DNA of 64,000 bases from Trichoplax adhaerens (lineage: Eukaryota > Placozoa > Uniplacotomia > Trichoplacea > Trichoplacidae): the NCBI RefSeq assembly GCF_000150275.1, contig NW_002060944.1, positions 6,051,102 to 6,115,101 of the forward strand, in the 5' to 3' direction. Below are positions 1 to 12,100 of the stretch, piece by piece. The translations under genes and the position numbers were made by a program. The stretch's first letter is position 1; every line of letters begins with the position of its first letter. Below the pieces are notes generated by a model. It saw nothing but the letters and a program-made list of their open reading frames with translations, was not told the origin of the DNA and made no database searches.

Positions 1-2051
1 ATATCGATTAGGTAATTAATTCATCAATCAGAATCAACTATCAACAGACAGGCTCAAGCTTGCTAGGCATAAGCACGAACGATAGTCTTTCCAACCGTTG
101 CACAGATTTGATTCCACACTACTCTGCAATTTTTAGCAATAGATATAGTGCAATTATCAATAAAGTCTAATAATCAATATATCATTCCTGTTTGACTACA
201 ACTATGGTCCATGGGCGTCGTTGATTCATTTGGTTTGTCATATCGCATTGTAGTATTGGAAATCAATGGCGATGTCAATTCTTTTGCAACCATAGTACAG
301 TATATTGTATTGTGGAGCAGCACACCGCATTGTCAACTTGTAGTAATTTTTGCACCTATTCTCGCCATGTTATTGTCGGATTCTATAGTATCTTAACGCT
401 AAATTTCAACCCATAAAATCAATATCCATCGATTCATCATTATTAAATGAAATAATCACTAAAAATATTGGTAACAGGTTGACGTGATGAATAGGATGTC
501 CTAAAACTTTCATTTTTTTTAATTTACGATAATTATCTTATCCTTGATGACGTAAAAGCACGCCTCATCAATTGAAAAATTGTTTTTGTATATGGCACCC
601 GAGAGTAGGTTTTATTTAGAATCACTACCATTGGTAAATTGCTGTAGATGTATAGCATTATCCCTTACAATTCATGACTGACATCCACTTAGAATAACTG
701 TAATTATAACCATAAATTAGTGAATACTACTTTGTTGTCTAACGACGATATTTGTTATTTAATTATTGACCGTTGATTAAATGGTTCTATCAAAAATAGT
801 TTTGCCCAATGTAAACAAATAATTCTATCAGTACATCGGTAGATCGCAGATACAACTATCCTTATTTTCAAACACTATATTATTGAATTCAATGGATTTG
901 TTATTTACTAGATCCACAATATCGCTAATTGAAGATGTCATAAATTTAACCTCCAAGTAATCAATTGATATTTTCCAAATGGAGAGAAAATTCAATTTTC
1001 GATAGCACTCTTAACTTAATCATAGTCTTTACTTTGATCGCGAGAGTAATCTAAATGAATAATTTTAGCATGCATACAAGAATCATAATTCAGCCTATAG
1101 GGGTTACAGCAAGTGCTGAAAATGATTTCCTACTTGACTGTACAGTTAATTTTTCTCAACAACCGCAGCTTCCGTTTTACTTTCCTTTATTTATTTCTAT
1201 TTCATTGATAAATTTACTTTATTTTGTTACATGCGGTTACAAGCTATGAATACAGTCGAGAATTATAGTTACTGTATAATCACATCGATGAATTACTCTA
1301 TGATAGCGTTGTATTTGATCAGACACCATAGTCGCTTCTCATGTTGTAGTCGCATTTGTATACCGTATTGTATGTACACATTAGTGTACTGTATATTCAC
1401 GCATGACATGGAATATCTTCAGCCATATCAAATTATTCAATCCAAATACGCTAAAATGGGATTTAAAAGTAATTGAGGAGACGAAAAAGGATTAATCAAA
1501 TCGCTGCACACGATAGCTGTCACAATTTAAGTATTGGTTTGTCATTGTAGTATGTAAAATAGCTTGCAGGCCATTTTTACTAACTGTAAATAAAAATAAA
1601 ACAATATTGAATGAAGATGAAAAGGATTAGACTCATTTCTGTATAAGATAGTTAATTCACATTTTCGAATAGCTATAGTCAGCATAAGTTGAATGTTGAC
1701 TTGCCATTACGCAAAATAGGTTGTCAGTCACTTTTTCCGATAATTATAATCATTCAGTAACAATATCGCTAGCCAAAAGAGATCACTATCCCTTTCATTA
1801 CAGTAAAAATAGGTTCTAATGCAATTGGAACGGTAACTTGGCATCATCCATGTATGAAAACTTATTTGCTAAAAACGTCCTTGCGTTGTAGTGTATTTAT
1901 TTTAACATTTCAATTTGAAGCCTGTGTAATATTTGGATCGTAACACTTTCATCCTACGGCTTTAATGGAATGGAATTATTCATCAAGTAATTAAATTTAC
2001 TACTTTTATATTTTATATTAATCAAATTTAAATATAACATAAACGAATTAG
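1..2051. other. AT-rich sequence upstream of the PDK exons
   Basis: No exon can be supported here. Short ATG frames (for example 211-396 and 1055-1249) resemble no protein family I know and lack convincing splice context. The first exon of the kinase gene that starts at 2052 should encode the mitochondrial presequence and a PLSxxQFxDFG-like segment ending in phase 1. I looked for such an exon on the plus strand and did not find it, so it is probably further upstream, outside the window. Confidence 0.6.
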
Positions 2052-4420
2052 GTCGTCATGGCTCAATCCTTAATTCATATAAGTTCTTGAGTTCCGAACT
2101 CCCTATAAGGTTGGCGCATATTATGAAGGAATTGCGTTATTTGCCTGTTGGATTATTAGATATGCCGTCGGTGCAAAGAGTTGATAATTGGTAATTAAAT
2201 AAAAAAAGTTTCAATCATTGTTTCACGTGATTTAGAATTGTTGAGGTTTTACTTGTTAAGCAACTTAATCAACTTAACTATAGCTACAGTAGGGTTCAAT
2301 ATGATACCTACTCGTACAGAATTAGCTGATATGCAGAATGTAATCCTTGTGTGTGGTATCAATGATGAGTACATGTTATTTTTTATAGGTACGCAACTAG
2401 TTTAATCGAGTTAATCGATTTTAGAGACCAGCACAAAGGTAAATCCTGTGAAGTGACTGCTAAGAATTTTACGAATTTGGTAGCAAACATCAGACAGCGC
2501 CATAATAGCGTAGTAGAAACAATGGCGCAGGTAAATATCTCTACGTATACTGTAAACATATATCTAATTTTTTTCTTAATTGATTTTTACTATGACGGTT
2601 ACAGTTTACTGCATTAAGGAAATGTATAACAATCGCTTACTTTAGGGCATTATAGAATTGAAGCTTGCTAAGAAAGACTATAATTTAGATCAACATCGTT
2701 TACAATATTTTTTAGGTAAGTTTATTATACTCTGATCATTTTTTTGTATTGTTTTGTCGTCTCCTTGTACTTACGAGCTTTAATAGTAAATTTCCATAAT
2801 ATCCTTATATTGTAGATCGCTTCTATACCAACAGAATGAGTATTAGATTATTAATTACGCAACACAACATGCTATTCGGTGAAGAGAATGCAGAAAAAAA
2901 GCATATTGGCTGCATTGATCCGTCTTGTAATTTATCAGAAATTGTTGCAAGTAATATTTTGTTACAAATTATCCAATCAGACTATTTTAATAATTGAACG
3001 TATAGCTCGTTTATAAATCTAATAAGTATTGACTATTTGATTATTTTAAAATTGCAGGTGCAGTTAATAATGCTAGCGAATTATGCGATCAATATTATAT
3101 GGTTGTTCCACCAGTTGATATTAACGAAGCTAACGGTAATTAATTATAAATTATTGGCTAGTATTTTTTAAAGTGCATCATGCAGATTTCCATAAGTACG
3201 GATCACCAGCTCTATCGGTATCATTAACGCGCATAACCATACTATGAAAATCAAATATTTTCTTACTCTGTATATAGCCGTAGAACCTGGTAGTGGTGTT
3301 GATATATGTTACATTCCATCTCATTTGCATTACATGGTGTTTGAACTATTAAAGGTTTGAAATATATTAACGATTTTTTTACGTCTACTCTCACGTGTAA
3401 AAGTATGAGCGAATTCTAAAGGCTGCACTATCTTATATATTTGCGTAGAATTCTATGAGAGCAGTAGTTGAAAATCATCAAAATAATCTCAACTTACCTC
3501 CAATTCAAGTTACTATCACCAAAGGCGAAGAAGACATTCTTATTAGGGTACTGTAGTGCTTAAAATTGAGTAATTAAGTTTGTAATTGTTTGATATGCCA
3601 ATACTCCATTAACTATAGTACTACCGGGATGGGATATGCGGACTTTATTTATGCTAAAAATTCAAATTTTTTCTTTAGATCTGTGATAGAGGAGGGGGTA
3701 TCCCAATCTCAAAATTAGAAGACATTTACAGTTACATGTACTCAACCGCACCTCAAGTAAGACTTGAATAGTTCAGTAGTCTGATAATTAATTATACTGT
3801 ATAATCAAAATAAATACTCAAATACTGCTGCATTAATCTTAAATTAGCCGCCATCACTGGATTTGGTTGCAAGGTCAGAAACAGTAACGCCGCTTGTAAG
3901 TTTGTTAATAACATGAACCACAATTAGATAATAAAATTGATGCTCTTCTGCAATCCCTAACCAATTTAATTTGCTAAGTATTCAAATAATAAACTATCGT
4001 TTGTTTACTTATGGTATGTCCTTTAACTCGCTTAATTTAGGCTGGCTTTGGTGTTGGCCTGCCATTATCTCGCTTGTATGCTAGGTATTTAAACGGAGAT
4101 TTAAAGCTTTCCCCCTTGGAGGGTTATGGTATGGATGCATATATTTATCTAAAGGTACTAATTATTTCTCTAACAAATGATTGTCAATCTACTGTAAAAT
4201 CTAATCGGTATAGAATCTACGCATGTAGGACATTTCAGATAATATTCAGAAATTGATGATATCATATTTATAAAGTCAATTTAATTTGCAGCGATTTTCT
4301 GTGAAAGCCAATGAAGTTCTACCGGTATTTGGCGAAGCAGCATCTCAGCAATATCGTGTTAGAGGATTGAGTGGAGACTGGACCGCATCAGCGAGTAATC
4401 GCAAAGACAAAAGTGGATAA
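2052..4420 (+). CDS. PDK: pyruvate dehydrogenase kinase, 5'-partial
   Basis: Mitochondrial matrix kinase that phosphorylates and inactivates the pyruvate dehydrogenase E1-alpha subunit. Eleven exons: 2052-2190, 2389-2530, 2646-2715, 2816-2950, 3058-3135, 3278-3354, 3449-3547, 3679-3756, 3848-3895, 4041-4154, 4292-4420. They give 369 residues that close in frame when one G from a missing upstream exon is added. Seen: the helical N-terminal domain with [13 protein letters not shown] and MAQGIIE; the DRFYTNR...QHNMLFG segment; the GHKL ATP site with N-box ELLKNSMRA, DRGGGIP (D about 250) and [13 protein letters not shown]; and the C-terminal GDW (about 355-357), the DW motif of PDKs. The MYSTAP segment and TQHNMLFG separate it from the branched-chain ketoacid dehydrogenase kinase. 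Against roughly 400-430 residues for the family, the presequence and about 40-60 residues are missing. It is convergent with METAP1D. Confidence 0.95.
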
Positions 4421-4948
4421 TCTTGAGAATCGTTAACTGCGTATAATCATCATCAATTTGGATGGTATAGTTAATATCATATGCAATTATTGTTCATGCT
4501 GATAGCACACATTTTTGGGACTCGAAGGCTAATATTTTGATACACAGATTGAAAAAATGGCGCATATATAATAATTACGTAATAAATCTGCCATATTTGA
4601 TATATCAAACAAGGAAATGATTACATAATCTGATCACAGAAGCAGTAATTAATTAATTAATCATCGCATATACTTGATATTTAATTTATAATTTAAAACA
4701 ATTTTCAAAAATGACACATTATCAATCGGCAGACTTGTATTTAAATTTTTATGTTATTAGCTGCTATAAATATCTGACTATTTTGTCATATTAAATTCCT
4801 GATGAGTTCGCTAACATTGATTATTGCAATCTCTAGAGAATAGAGCGAAGGTGTATCTTTTAAAGGAGGTTATAAATTTGATATTTTTGAATTTTATTTA
4901 TATTACAATACTTTGAAATGCGGTGTTAAATAAGCTTCCTATGACTTT
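4421..4948. other. 3'-3' spacer between PDK and METAP1D
   Basis: About 530 bp between two convergent stop codons. It is very AT-rich and presumably holds both 3' UTRs. No further coding signal is seen. Confidence 0.6.
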
Positions 4949-7366
4949 TTACGGCCTCGTTAAAATTTCGACGCCTTGTGAAGTGATAAGAACCGTATGT
5001 TCGCATTGTGCACTTCTGAAATAAAAATGTAATCGATCAGAGGAAAAATTTCGGACTTGTGACTTGTATATTACATCTAATTCAAGATTTCTTTTCAGCG
5101 CGTAGTAATACTGTATAAATCCTTATGAATGCAAGATTAATGAAATGCGAACATGTACATAAATCATCCTTTTAGCGGAAGTCGTTTAAAATCAACAATA
5201 CCTTTTATTGTCTGTTGATATTGCAGTCCATCCGTCTTCAAGAATTTCTGCGTCAGGTGTTCCTTCACAAATGACCGGCTCTAGTATGACCATCAACGCA
5301 ACTTGTTAAATAGCACATAAATACATTGATGGTATCAAATGTAAAGAGTAGTCTACTATTTTTTGGAAACCTATTGTAAAGGTCATTCCAGGTCGCATAT
5401 GTCCCATTTGCCAATTACCTACGAACAGAGTGAATGGAAAAAAAGTAATTTAAGTAAAAAGTTAGATTTATCATAGTAACTGCTAATTACGTTAGATTTA
5501 ATTACAAATTAGTAAAACGTACGATAATGATAGATATGAGGGGGTCCATGAAAATATGATCCAATTCCATGGCCAAGAAACATTTTATTCACAGTAAAGC
5601 CGGCCGCACGCGCCAAGTTGCTGATAAAAGTTTTACCGTAAAAACAACATTTATACATTTATAGAACGGACATTAATAACATGCAATCTGACCTAATCGT
5701 TTTGCCAATATTGCGGAAGGGTACATTCGGCCCACAAATATCAATTGCTTGTTGAAGGCAAAGTTTGGCAGTTTCAACGAGTTGTTGGCCTGTTTCATCT
5801 ACGTTGCCTAATAAAAATGTATCAGAGGTATCGCCGTGATAACCATTATAATAGACCTATGTGATTAAAAGGAACAATAAAAGTTATTCAACTATTAGAA
5901 TTTATTAATACTAGAGTAAGTTGCTATTGTAAAAATTTGATATTATACTACTAGCAGAAAGCAGTCAGGAGTTATAGAAATTGATGTTATGATCGTGACT
6001 TACAGAAATATCAACGTTGATGATGTCTCCATCTTCCAGTGGACGGCTAAATGAGCGAAAAGAGGATTACATACAATGAATAAGCAATATTGAAATGGAT
6101 ATAGTTTTATAGATGTAATTTTATAATTTTTCTTATCTATAAACGTATCGTATGTACGAAGGATATTTTATGAGGCTACACTGTCTACCGTTAGTAACTT
6201 TTATAGATATTTGAATAGTTGGTAGAGTTTAACAGCAATACAATATCAAATGTTTGATCGAATATGATCATCTGTATTAACCTAACCTATCGGGAATTCC
6301 ATGACAAGCAACGTTGTTGACTGAAGTGCATACTGATTTTGGGTAACCATTGTAGTTGAGAGGTGATGGATAAGCACCATGTTGGATTATGTTATCGTGA
6401 ACGAACTGATCAATATCTTCGGTTGTCATCCCAACCTAAAATTGTAGTGTAAAGATCGAAATCAGGCAATATTTATTGTTTACGTTTTTGTACATAGTAC
6501 AGTATACTCGTTGTTGTATACAGTATTTATCGCATCATCAATTAATAAACAGAATTAATGGCAAGGTGGATAACGTTGTATTATACTTTACATCTCAATT
6601 AGCGTCGGACTTAATGCATATGCGTACGAATGTTTTATTTTGATAATTTACGTTTCTTAGGTAGATATTCAAATCGCAGTGAAGTTGGTGTTGGCAATAA
6701 TTAATCATTGTAATGCCATATTTACAGTCTATGTCGATATACAGTAAACGTGAATATTCATTATATGCGCGTGCATGGATTATCAAGGGCTGAAATTTTC
6801 TATGAGCTAATATTGATGCTCTAAACTAAAATTATATTGCCATGTCGTTTTTCAGTGTACCTTAATGTAGTTTTTAACAGAATCTAAAATTCGGTATGCC
6901 AATTGACAAGATCTCTTCATGGCGTCAATCTGGTCTTCATTTTTAATTTCAATAGTGATAGGTGACGGAGGGACTACGCCTGTTAAAGCGTATGGAGGCA
7001 ACGGTATACCTTGTGGGACAGGCTGAGCTGGAGATACTTGTTTAGGTTGTACCAAACTAAATGAAGACCAAGATCTATACGAATACAAGGAATAGACGTG
7101 GTTGTATTTTGTCACTAATTATAATTATAATTATAATTGAATGGTTACATAGCAGTGCTTTAAGTTAAGAGCTAGTTGTACCTAAAAATCTGCCTATATC
7201 GGCTGGAGAATAGCATAGATGGCGAATAGTAATTGCCTATTCGTAGCTTTCCTAAAAAAATCAATAGTTTCAATTGCATTTCTTGAACTGTTTGCATACG
7301 TACGTATCTCTGTCTAGCTCTGGACAACTGGCTGCGTTGTACAGTCGATAGCGTATTCTGCATCAT
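4949..7366 (-). CDS. METAP1D: methionine aminopeptidase 1D, mitochondrial
   Basis: Removes the initiator methionine from organelle-made or imported proteins. Nine exons on the minus strand: 7366-7182, 7074-6861, 6435-6287, 6046-6004, 5856-5693, 5620-5523, 5418-5371, 5280-5202, 5015-4949. They give 348 residues (human METAP1D is about 335). The first exon is rich in Arg, Gln and Ser with almost no acidic residues, as in a mitochondrial presequence. The motifs [48 protein letters not shown] and [10 protein letters not shown] follow in order. The five metal ligands of type-1 enzymes are present: D195, D206, H269, E301 and E332. Their spacing (11, 63, 32, 31) matches the bacterial enzyme closely. 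There is no N-terminal zinc-finger region, which favours METAP1D over cytosolic METAP1. Two ATGs (7366, 7363) are adjacent and the upstream one is used here. Confidence 0.95.
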
Positions 7367-8050
7367 TCAATTCAATTAATGATACTTGATAATACGAATA
7401 ATCTGCACTTATGCCTATGCTAGTTTAGTTATGTGCATAGTATTATGGTTAATTATTGGTTATGGTTGTGTTTTACAGGTCCGAAATCTGATCCACTAGA
7501 TTGCATCAGGTTGCATTTATCCTTGTATTGACAATCGTTATTACGCGTATGGGTCATATCGGTTATTTGCACGAGCAATGATCAACTTGCTGTTGCATTG
7601 ATCTGCTCTGTCTCTAACCTGCCATTTTAAGCATACGGCAACAAGTTGTCAGCCTATTGATTCCTTGTAAAACCATTCTACCGCATCCAAATTTACGACA
7701 GTATCTAGTATGTGTCAATAGGGTAGTCGATGTAGATCAAATAGCTGGCGAAATTGGATGCTAACATTAAATTGCAAGTTGAAACGATCAGGATGAGTTC
7801 CAACGAGCTGCAAGAGGTCCAGCTAACGACACTTTGAGCTAGCGTCAGTCAGCAAGTGTCGCAGGTCAAAATGAGAAGGCGGACTGTTCTTTTGCTATTT
7901 TGTTGGGTTATTTGACTGTCTCGGAAGACTGGAACCGTACACCATACTATGATCAACTTCGATACCGATGTACAGAAGTACAGACTAGGCAAGTGGTCAT
8001 CCTACAGTACATATTTTCGACGAGGGTTATACAGTACAGTACAGTACTGT

Positions 8051-8144
8051 ACAGTATAAGGGTTCATTGACTATCCCTAGCACCTACAGTACAGTACAGT
8101 ATAAGGGTTCATTGAATACTGTATCCCTAGCACCTACAGTACCG
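8051..8144. repeat. two-copy 45-bp direct repeat
   Basis: The unit ACAGTATAAGGGTTCATTGA, followed by a CCCTAGCACCTACAGTAC tail, occurs at 8051 and again at 8096. The second copy differs by a few inserted bases (ATACTG). Both copies are flanked by further TACAGTAC words, so the unit appears to have spread by local duplication. Confidence 0.85.
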
Positions 8145-8218
8145 TGTACAATATTGTACTGTAGTTATTACGGCAAGATTTTTGGTACAGTGTACTGTAC
8201 AGTTTACAGTACAGCGAT

Positions 8219-8327
8219 GTGCATTGAATTAGATCCCTTCCATTTTCTCTATAGTTCAAGCTGTTCAAAAGGAAATTTCTTATATGCAGTACTGTTGAGA
8301 AAATTGAAGGGATCTAATTCAATGCAC
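8219..8327. mobile_element. small foldback (MITE-like) element
   Basis: The left arm at 8219-8249 (GTGCATTGAATTAGATCCCT... ending TTTTCTC) is matched by its reverse complement at 8297-8327 (GAGAAAA... ending CAATGCAC), with about one mismatch over 31 bp and a loop of about 47 bp. The pairing continues weakly outwards into flanking ACAGCGAT and ACCACTGT. There is no coding content. This is the structure expected of a non-autonomous foldback or MITE copy. The family and target-site duplication could not be assigned, partly because the flanks are themselves GTAC-repeat sequence. Confidence 0.6.
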
Positions 8328-8340
8328 ACCACTGTACACT

Positions 8341-8380
8341 AAAAAAATCTGAAGTACAGTACTGTACTTCGGATTTTTTT
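8341..8380. repeat. 40-bp near-perfect palindrome
   Basis: The two 20-base halves are reverse complements at 19 of 20 positions. The core GAAGTACAGTACTGTACTTC (8351-8370) is a perfect 20-bp palindrome, flanked by an A7 run on the left and a T7 run on the right. It lies 13 bp after the foldback element. Confidence 0.9.
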
Positions 8381-8428
8381 ATTTTACTGTCCTTCAGATA
8401 AGATTTAAGATTGAGAAGTCGGCCAGAA

Positions 8429-8452
8429 GTACAGTACAGTACTGTACTGTAC
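8429..8452. repeat. 24-bp perfect palindrome
   Basis: The core ACAGTACAGTACTGTACTGT (8431-8450) is extended by GT on the left and AC on the right. It is fully self-complementary with no loop and belongs to the same GTACAGTAC family as its neighbours. Confidence 0.9.
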
Positions 8453-8940
8453 AATACTTGATGGTCTAGTACAGACGTCAGGACCACTAGACAGGATCGA
8501 TTCAGTACTGTAGCGTCCTTACGTACAGTTTCGTAGATGATAGACAGACAGACTCTCTCATTGTACATTTATAGGGTACACACCAGTACCAGAAAAAGAA
8601 GAGGGACAGCAGCAAGACGGACATGATGATAGCTCCGGCTGTACAGTGTACAGTGTACAGTACCGTCGTGGACAGTACAGTGGACAGTACTGTAAAAGTC
8701 ACGGGTTGCTGGTAGAGTTCCTCGAAAGCTTGTTGTGATCGTCACATGATGTTTGCGTCATTTTAACATCACATGCTGCGCCTGTTGAAGTGTTGATGAA
8801 CGTCATCATGTGAACAGATTCCATACGGAAAACCCACTCTCCAACCTGGTCTATAGTAACAGTATGGGCGACACCAGAATCGGTGTTGTTCATCAGCCAA
8901 GTTAATCAGTGAATTTAATGAAGCCGTCATGGCCACTCCA

Positions 8941-9003
8941 TTGTACTGTACTGTACTATCGACTGAACCGTACCGTACCGTACCGGTCTAAAGTACAGTA
9001 CAA
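8941..9003. repeat. 63-bp element with 12-bp terminal inverted repeats
   Basis: It begins TTGTACTGTACT and ends with the exact reverse complement AGTACAGTACAA. The interior carries a short tandem run of TACCG (about 8968-8985). It could be a very small foldback element or just two inverted copies of the local GTAC word. Confidence 0.55.
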
Positions 9004-9189
9004 GACAGCAATAAATTATTATTCTGTTACTTCACTCAGACCATCCAGATATTTTTTTAATTTTCACTGGCGGTGCACCAAGCTTTTGCATTGCCTCTTA
9101 GCACAAATTAACCAGTTTTTCCTCACATTGGAGATTATTCTTTTGATGACATACCCATTACTTTAAGGGAAAGACTTGGATTCATCAAG

Positions 9190-12100
9190 ATGGTTTCGTT
9201 ATTTCGTTCGGAAGAGATGACGCTCGCTCAGCTCTTTTTACAGTCCGATTCTGCTTATGCTTGTGTTCGAGAATTGGGAGAATTGGTAAGAATTTTTTTG
9301 TTGGCCACTGCTGTTCAAAAGACAATCTAGTAGTCTCATAGTTGAGAGAGATATTCTACAATGTTGTAATGACCATCAGTTTGCCTACTTTCCAATCCAT
9401 ATTTCAACATGGATTCCTATTGCTGCTATCCGATATGTCAGAGTAGAGAGTACAATTGGGTCGTACAATACAGGACAGCGGCAAAAGTGCACATCCACTT
9501 CCAAACAAATTTCTCATTGAAAACTTGACTTTACTCGATATATATACAGTAGACACCACTCATGTCAATCCTACCGCTTTCTTGATTTTCCCTTTTTAGT
9601 CTTGATTTCTTTTTTTTCGTTTGCAATACTTTCAGTTCTATTGAAAATGATCGATAGCAATAGTCAGTCAATGGCGGTTGGCCTGCTAACTATCTTGTCG
9701 ATAATTAATAATATACAGTACTGTATATATATATATATGTATACTGTACAATGTACATGGGATCGCCATTTCCATAACAACTTATGCAAAGGATGAAGTC
9801 ATGGTGCAAGTTCTGTAGGCTCTACTTCTCGCGACAAGTACTGTATACTTAAAGGTTAATAAAGTAAATCAATCAGTAGTATGACAATGTCTTAACGAGT
9901 AGTAACTTGACTTGCTGGAGAACAACTCCGAAACGAACAGGCCAAAAAATCATGTACTTTTACAGAATACAATATCGGATGGCGACAACATCGCTAATCC
10001 TGCACAAGTAGTTTTTTACTCTCATCAACAGTAAAATGTATCGGTCTTGGGCGCAAAAATAGATTCATAACTACACTACAAAGTGGCTAATCTATCATAC
10101 CTTGTAGCGAGGCTATACTAAAGTATCGACATTTCTGTCTTTAAACAACCAAAGATTACTGTAAATTGTTAACTAATTTTGACCAGCTTTATTAATCAAG
10201 TGCTACTAATTAGCATACTAATAATGGGCTTTTTCTTAACCATTCTTTTAGGGCAAGGTGCTATTTCGTGATGTAAGTTGATTAACTAGCGTTAATTATT
10301 ATTCTTAAATACTCAGCAGATGAACTGTGTTCATTGAAACGTCAATTTATAAAAAATATGTTTTTACAACTGGATTTAATAATCCAAAGTGAAATAAATT
10401 AACTCATACGATGATAACATTGTGCTTTTTTTGATCTTACACAGCTGAATCCTGATGTTAATGCTTTTCAAAGAAAATTTGTCTCGGAAGTAAGACGATG
10501 TGATGAGCTGGAACGAAAACTTCGTAAGTAGCGCTTATGTTACATCGTCATAGTTTAGAAGAAACAGTGTCTAGTTTCACTGTACAGTATTGTTTAAAAT
10601 GCATACACTACGCTCTGTACCTGTTGTACTAATAGAATCCTGTAGAAGAAGCAAGTACTTGAAGAGAAATTTCCCATTTGTTATTACCTAGAACTATGTA
10701 TGCCCTTGATTATTATTTTAATTTCATGTCCAACAATTACGATTGTCAAAGGTTTTCTTAAAGCTGAAATGGAAAAGGAATCCATTCCCATTAAAACGGT
10801 GGAGACTGACTACACTGCTCCATTGCCAAGAGAAATGATCGATTTAGAGGTCAACAAATGGTCTTTTAGTAACCGACAAAAATTTATGCAACAAATACTT
10901 TGATCGATATGATAGATAGTATTAACCGATAGATTATAATTATAAGTACAGTACATTGTAATCCTGTACAACCTTAGAATCGTGATAAAAATACAGTACT
11001 ATAATTTAACGAATACACGTTATCGCTGTACATTGTGTACAATAGATATGTTATCCAAATTCTTAAAGCTTTAAAGATGATAATATTGATTATTACATAA
11101 ATATGTATAAACATTTTAGGCTAGATTGGATCATTTTGAGACTGATATTAGGGAAATCAATAAGCATCAGATGGCTTTGAAAAAAAATCTACTTGATTTG
11201 ATCGAGTTTAGAGCTATTTTGTCAAAAGCAAGCCATTTCTTCATCGAGGTAAATTAACGCAAGACTTTATTTTTACAAATTTTTAGTTTATGGTAGATTT
11301 TTAACAATACAATAAGATCAGTTTCGACCAATGGAATTGCTCCTATAAAAAAAGTTGTCGCTTTTATCTGAAAGCAATCATGAATTATTGATGGATATCA
11401 TCCATTATTTGATAATATTTTTCTATACCATAGGCAGAAGATGCTGTATTTCATCAAGCACAAGAAGTAGTACCCGATGAAGGAAGCAAATCTCTTTTAA
11501 TTGAAGATGGAATGCCAGAAAAATCGATTCAGTCATCACGACCAATGAGGTTAGAAATCGCATTATAGCGATTCATTCTGTAGAATTTTCTATCGTCCAA
11601 TACTAATTATACAATTGTTGTTCTTCAACAAATTTCATAGCTTCTTATCTGGTGTAATTAACCGAGATCATCTCGCCGCGTTTGAACGAGTTATTTGGCG
11701 GACTTCTCGTGGTAACGCTTTCTTTCGCCATGTAGAAATCGAGACACCGTTAGAAGATCCCAAAACGGTTATTATAATTATTGCATATACAGTATTGAAA
11801 AAGTATTGAAGTAATTAAAGTACTTAGCTAGTAATGGTATACTGTACAGTACGTACGAGTATAAATATATATATATATATATATATACAGTATATTGACA
11901 TATATATATATACTTCAAGTCATGAGATATTCTTATAACCTCTAAACAATAAAATTCAGGGTGATATGATTAGCAAGTGTGCTTTCATGATATTTCTACA
12001 AGGCAATCACTTAAGATCACGTATGATGAAAATCTGTGAAGGGTATGTACCATTTTGTTTGGTTCATTTTAGTCCCTACGTCACTTGTGGCACTAATAAA

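Larger units (their letters stand above)
7367..9189. other. repeat-rich intergenic region upstream of the V-ATPase gene
   Basis: No gene is supported. From about 7980 to 9003 the sequence is crowded with the words TACAGTAC and GTACTGTA, arranged as direct and inverted repeats; the separate elements are listed individually. Several short reading frames on both strands (8067-8342, 8314-8568, 8502-8702, 8699-8893) simply read through these repeats and resemble no protein family. The stretch 7400-7980 is unique-looking and non-coding. Because the block ends about 190 bp before the V-ATPase ATG, it probably includes that gene's promoter. Confidence 0.6.

Noticed and set aside
2052-4420. Branched-chain ketoacid dehydrogenase kinase
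   Set aside because: TQHNMLFG and MYSTAP match PDKs; BCKDK has a different sequence at both places.
8067-8893. Several overlapping short ORFs on both strands
   Set aside because: They run through palindromic GTACAGTAC repeats, encode repetitive Tyr/Val/Leu/Ser/Thr peptides and match no family.
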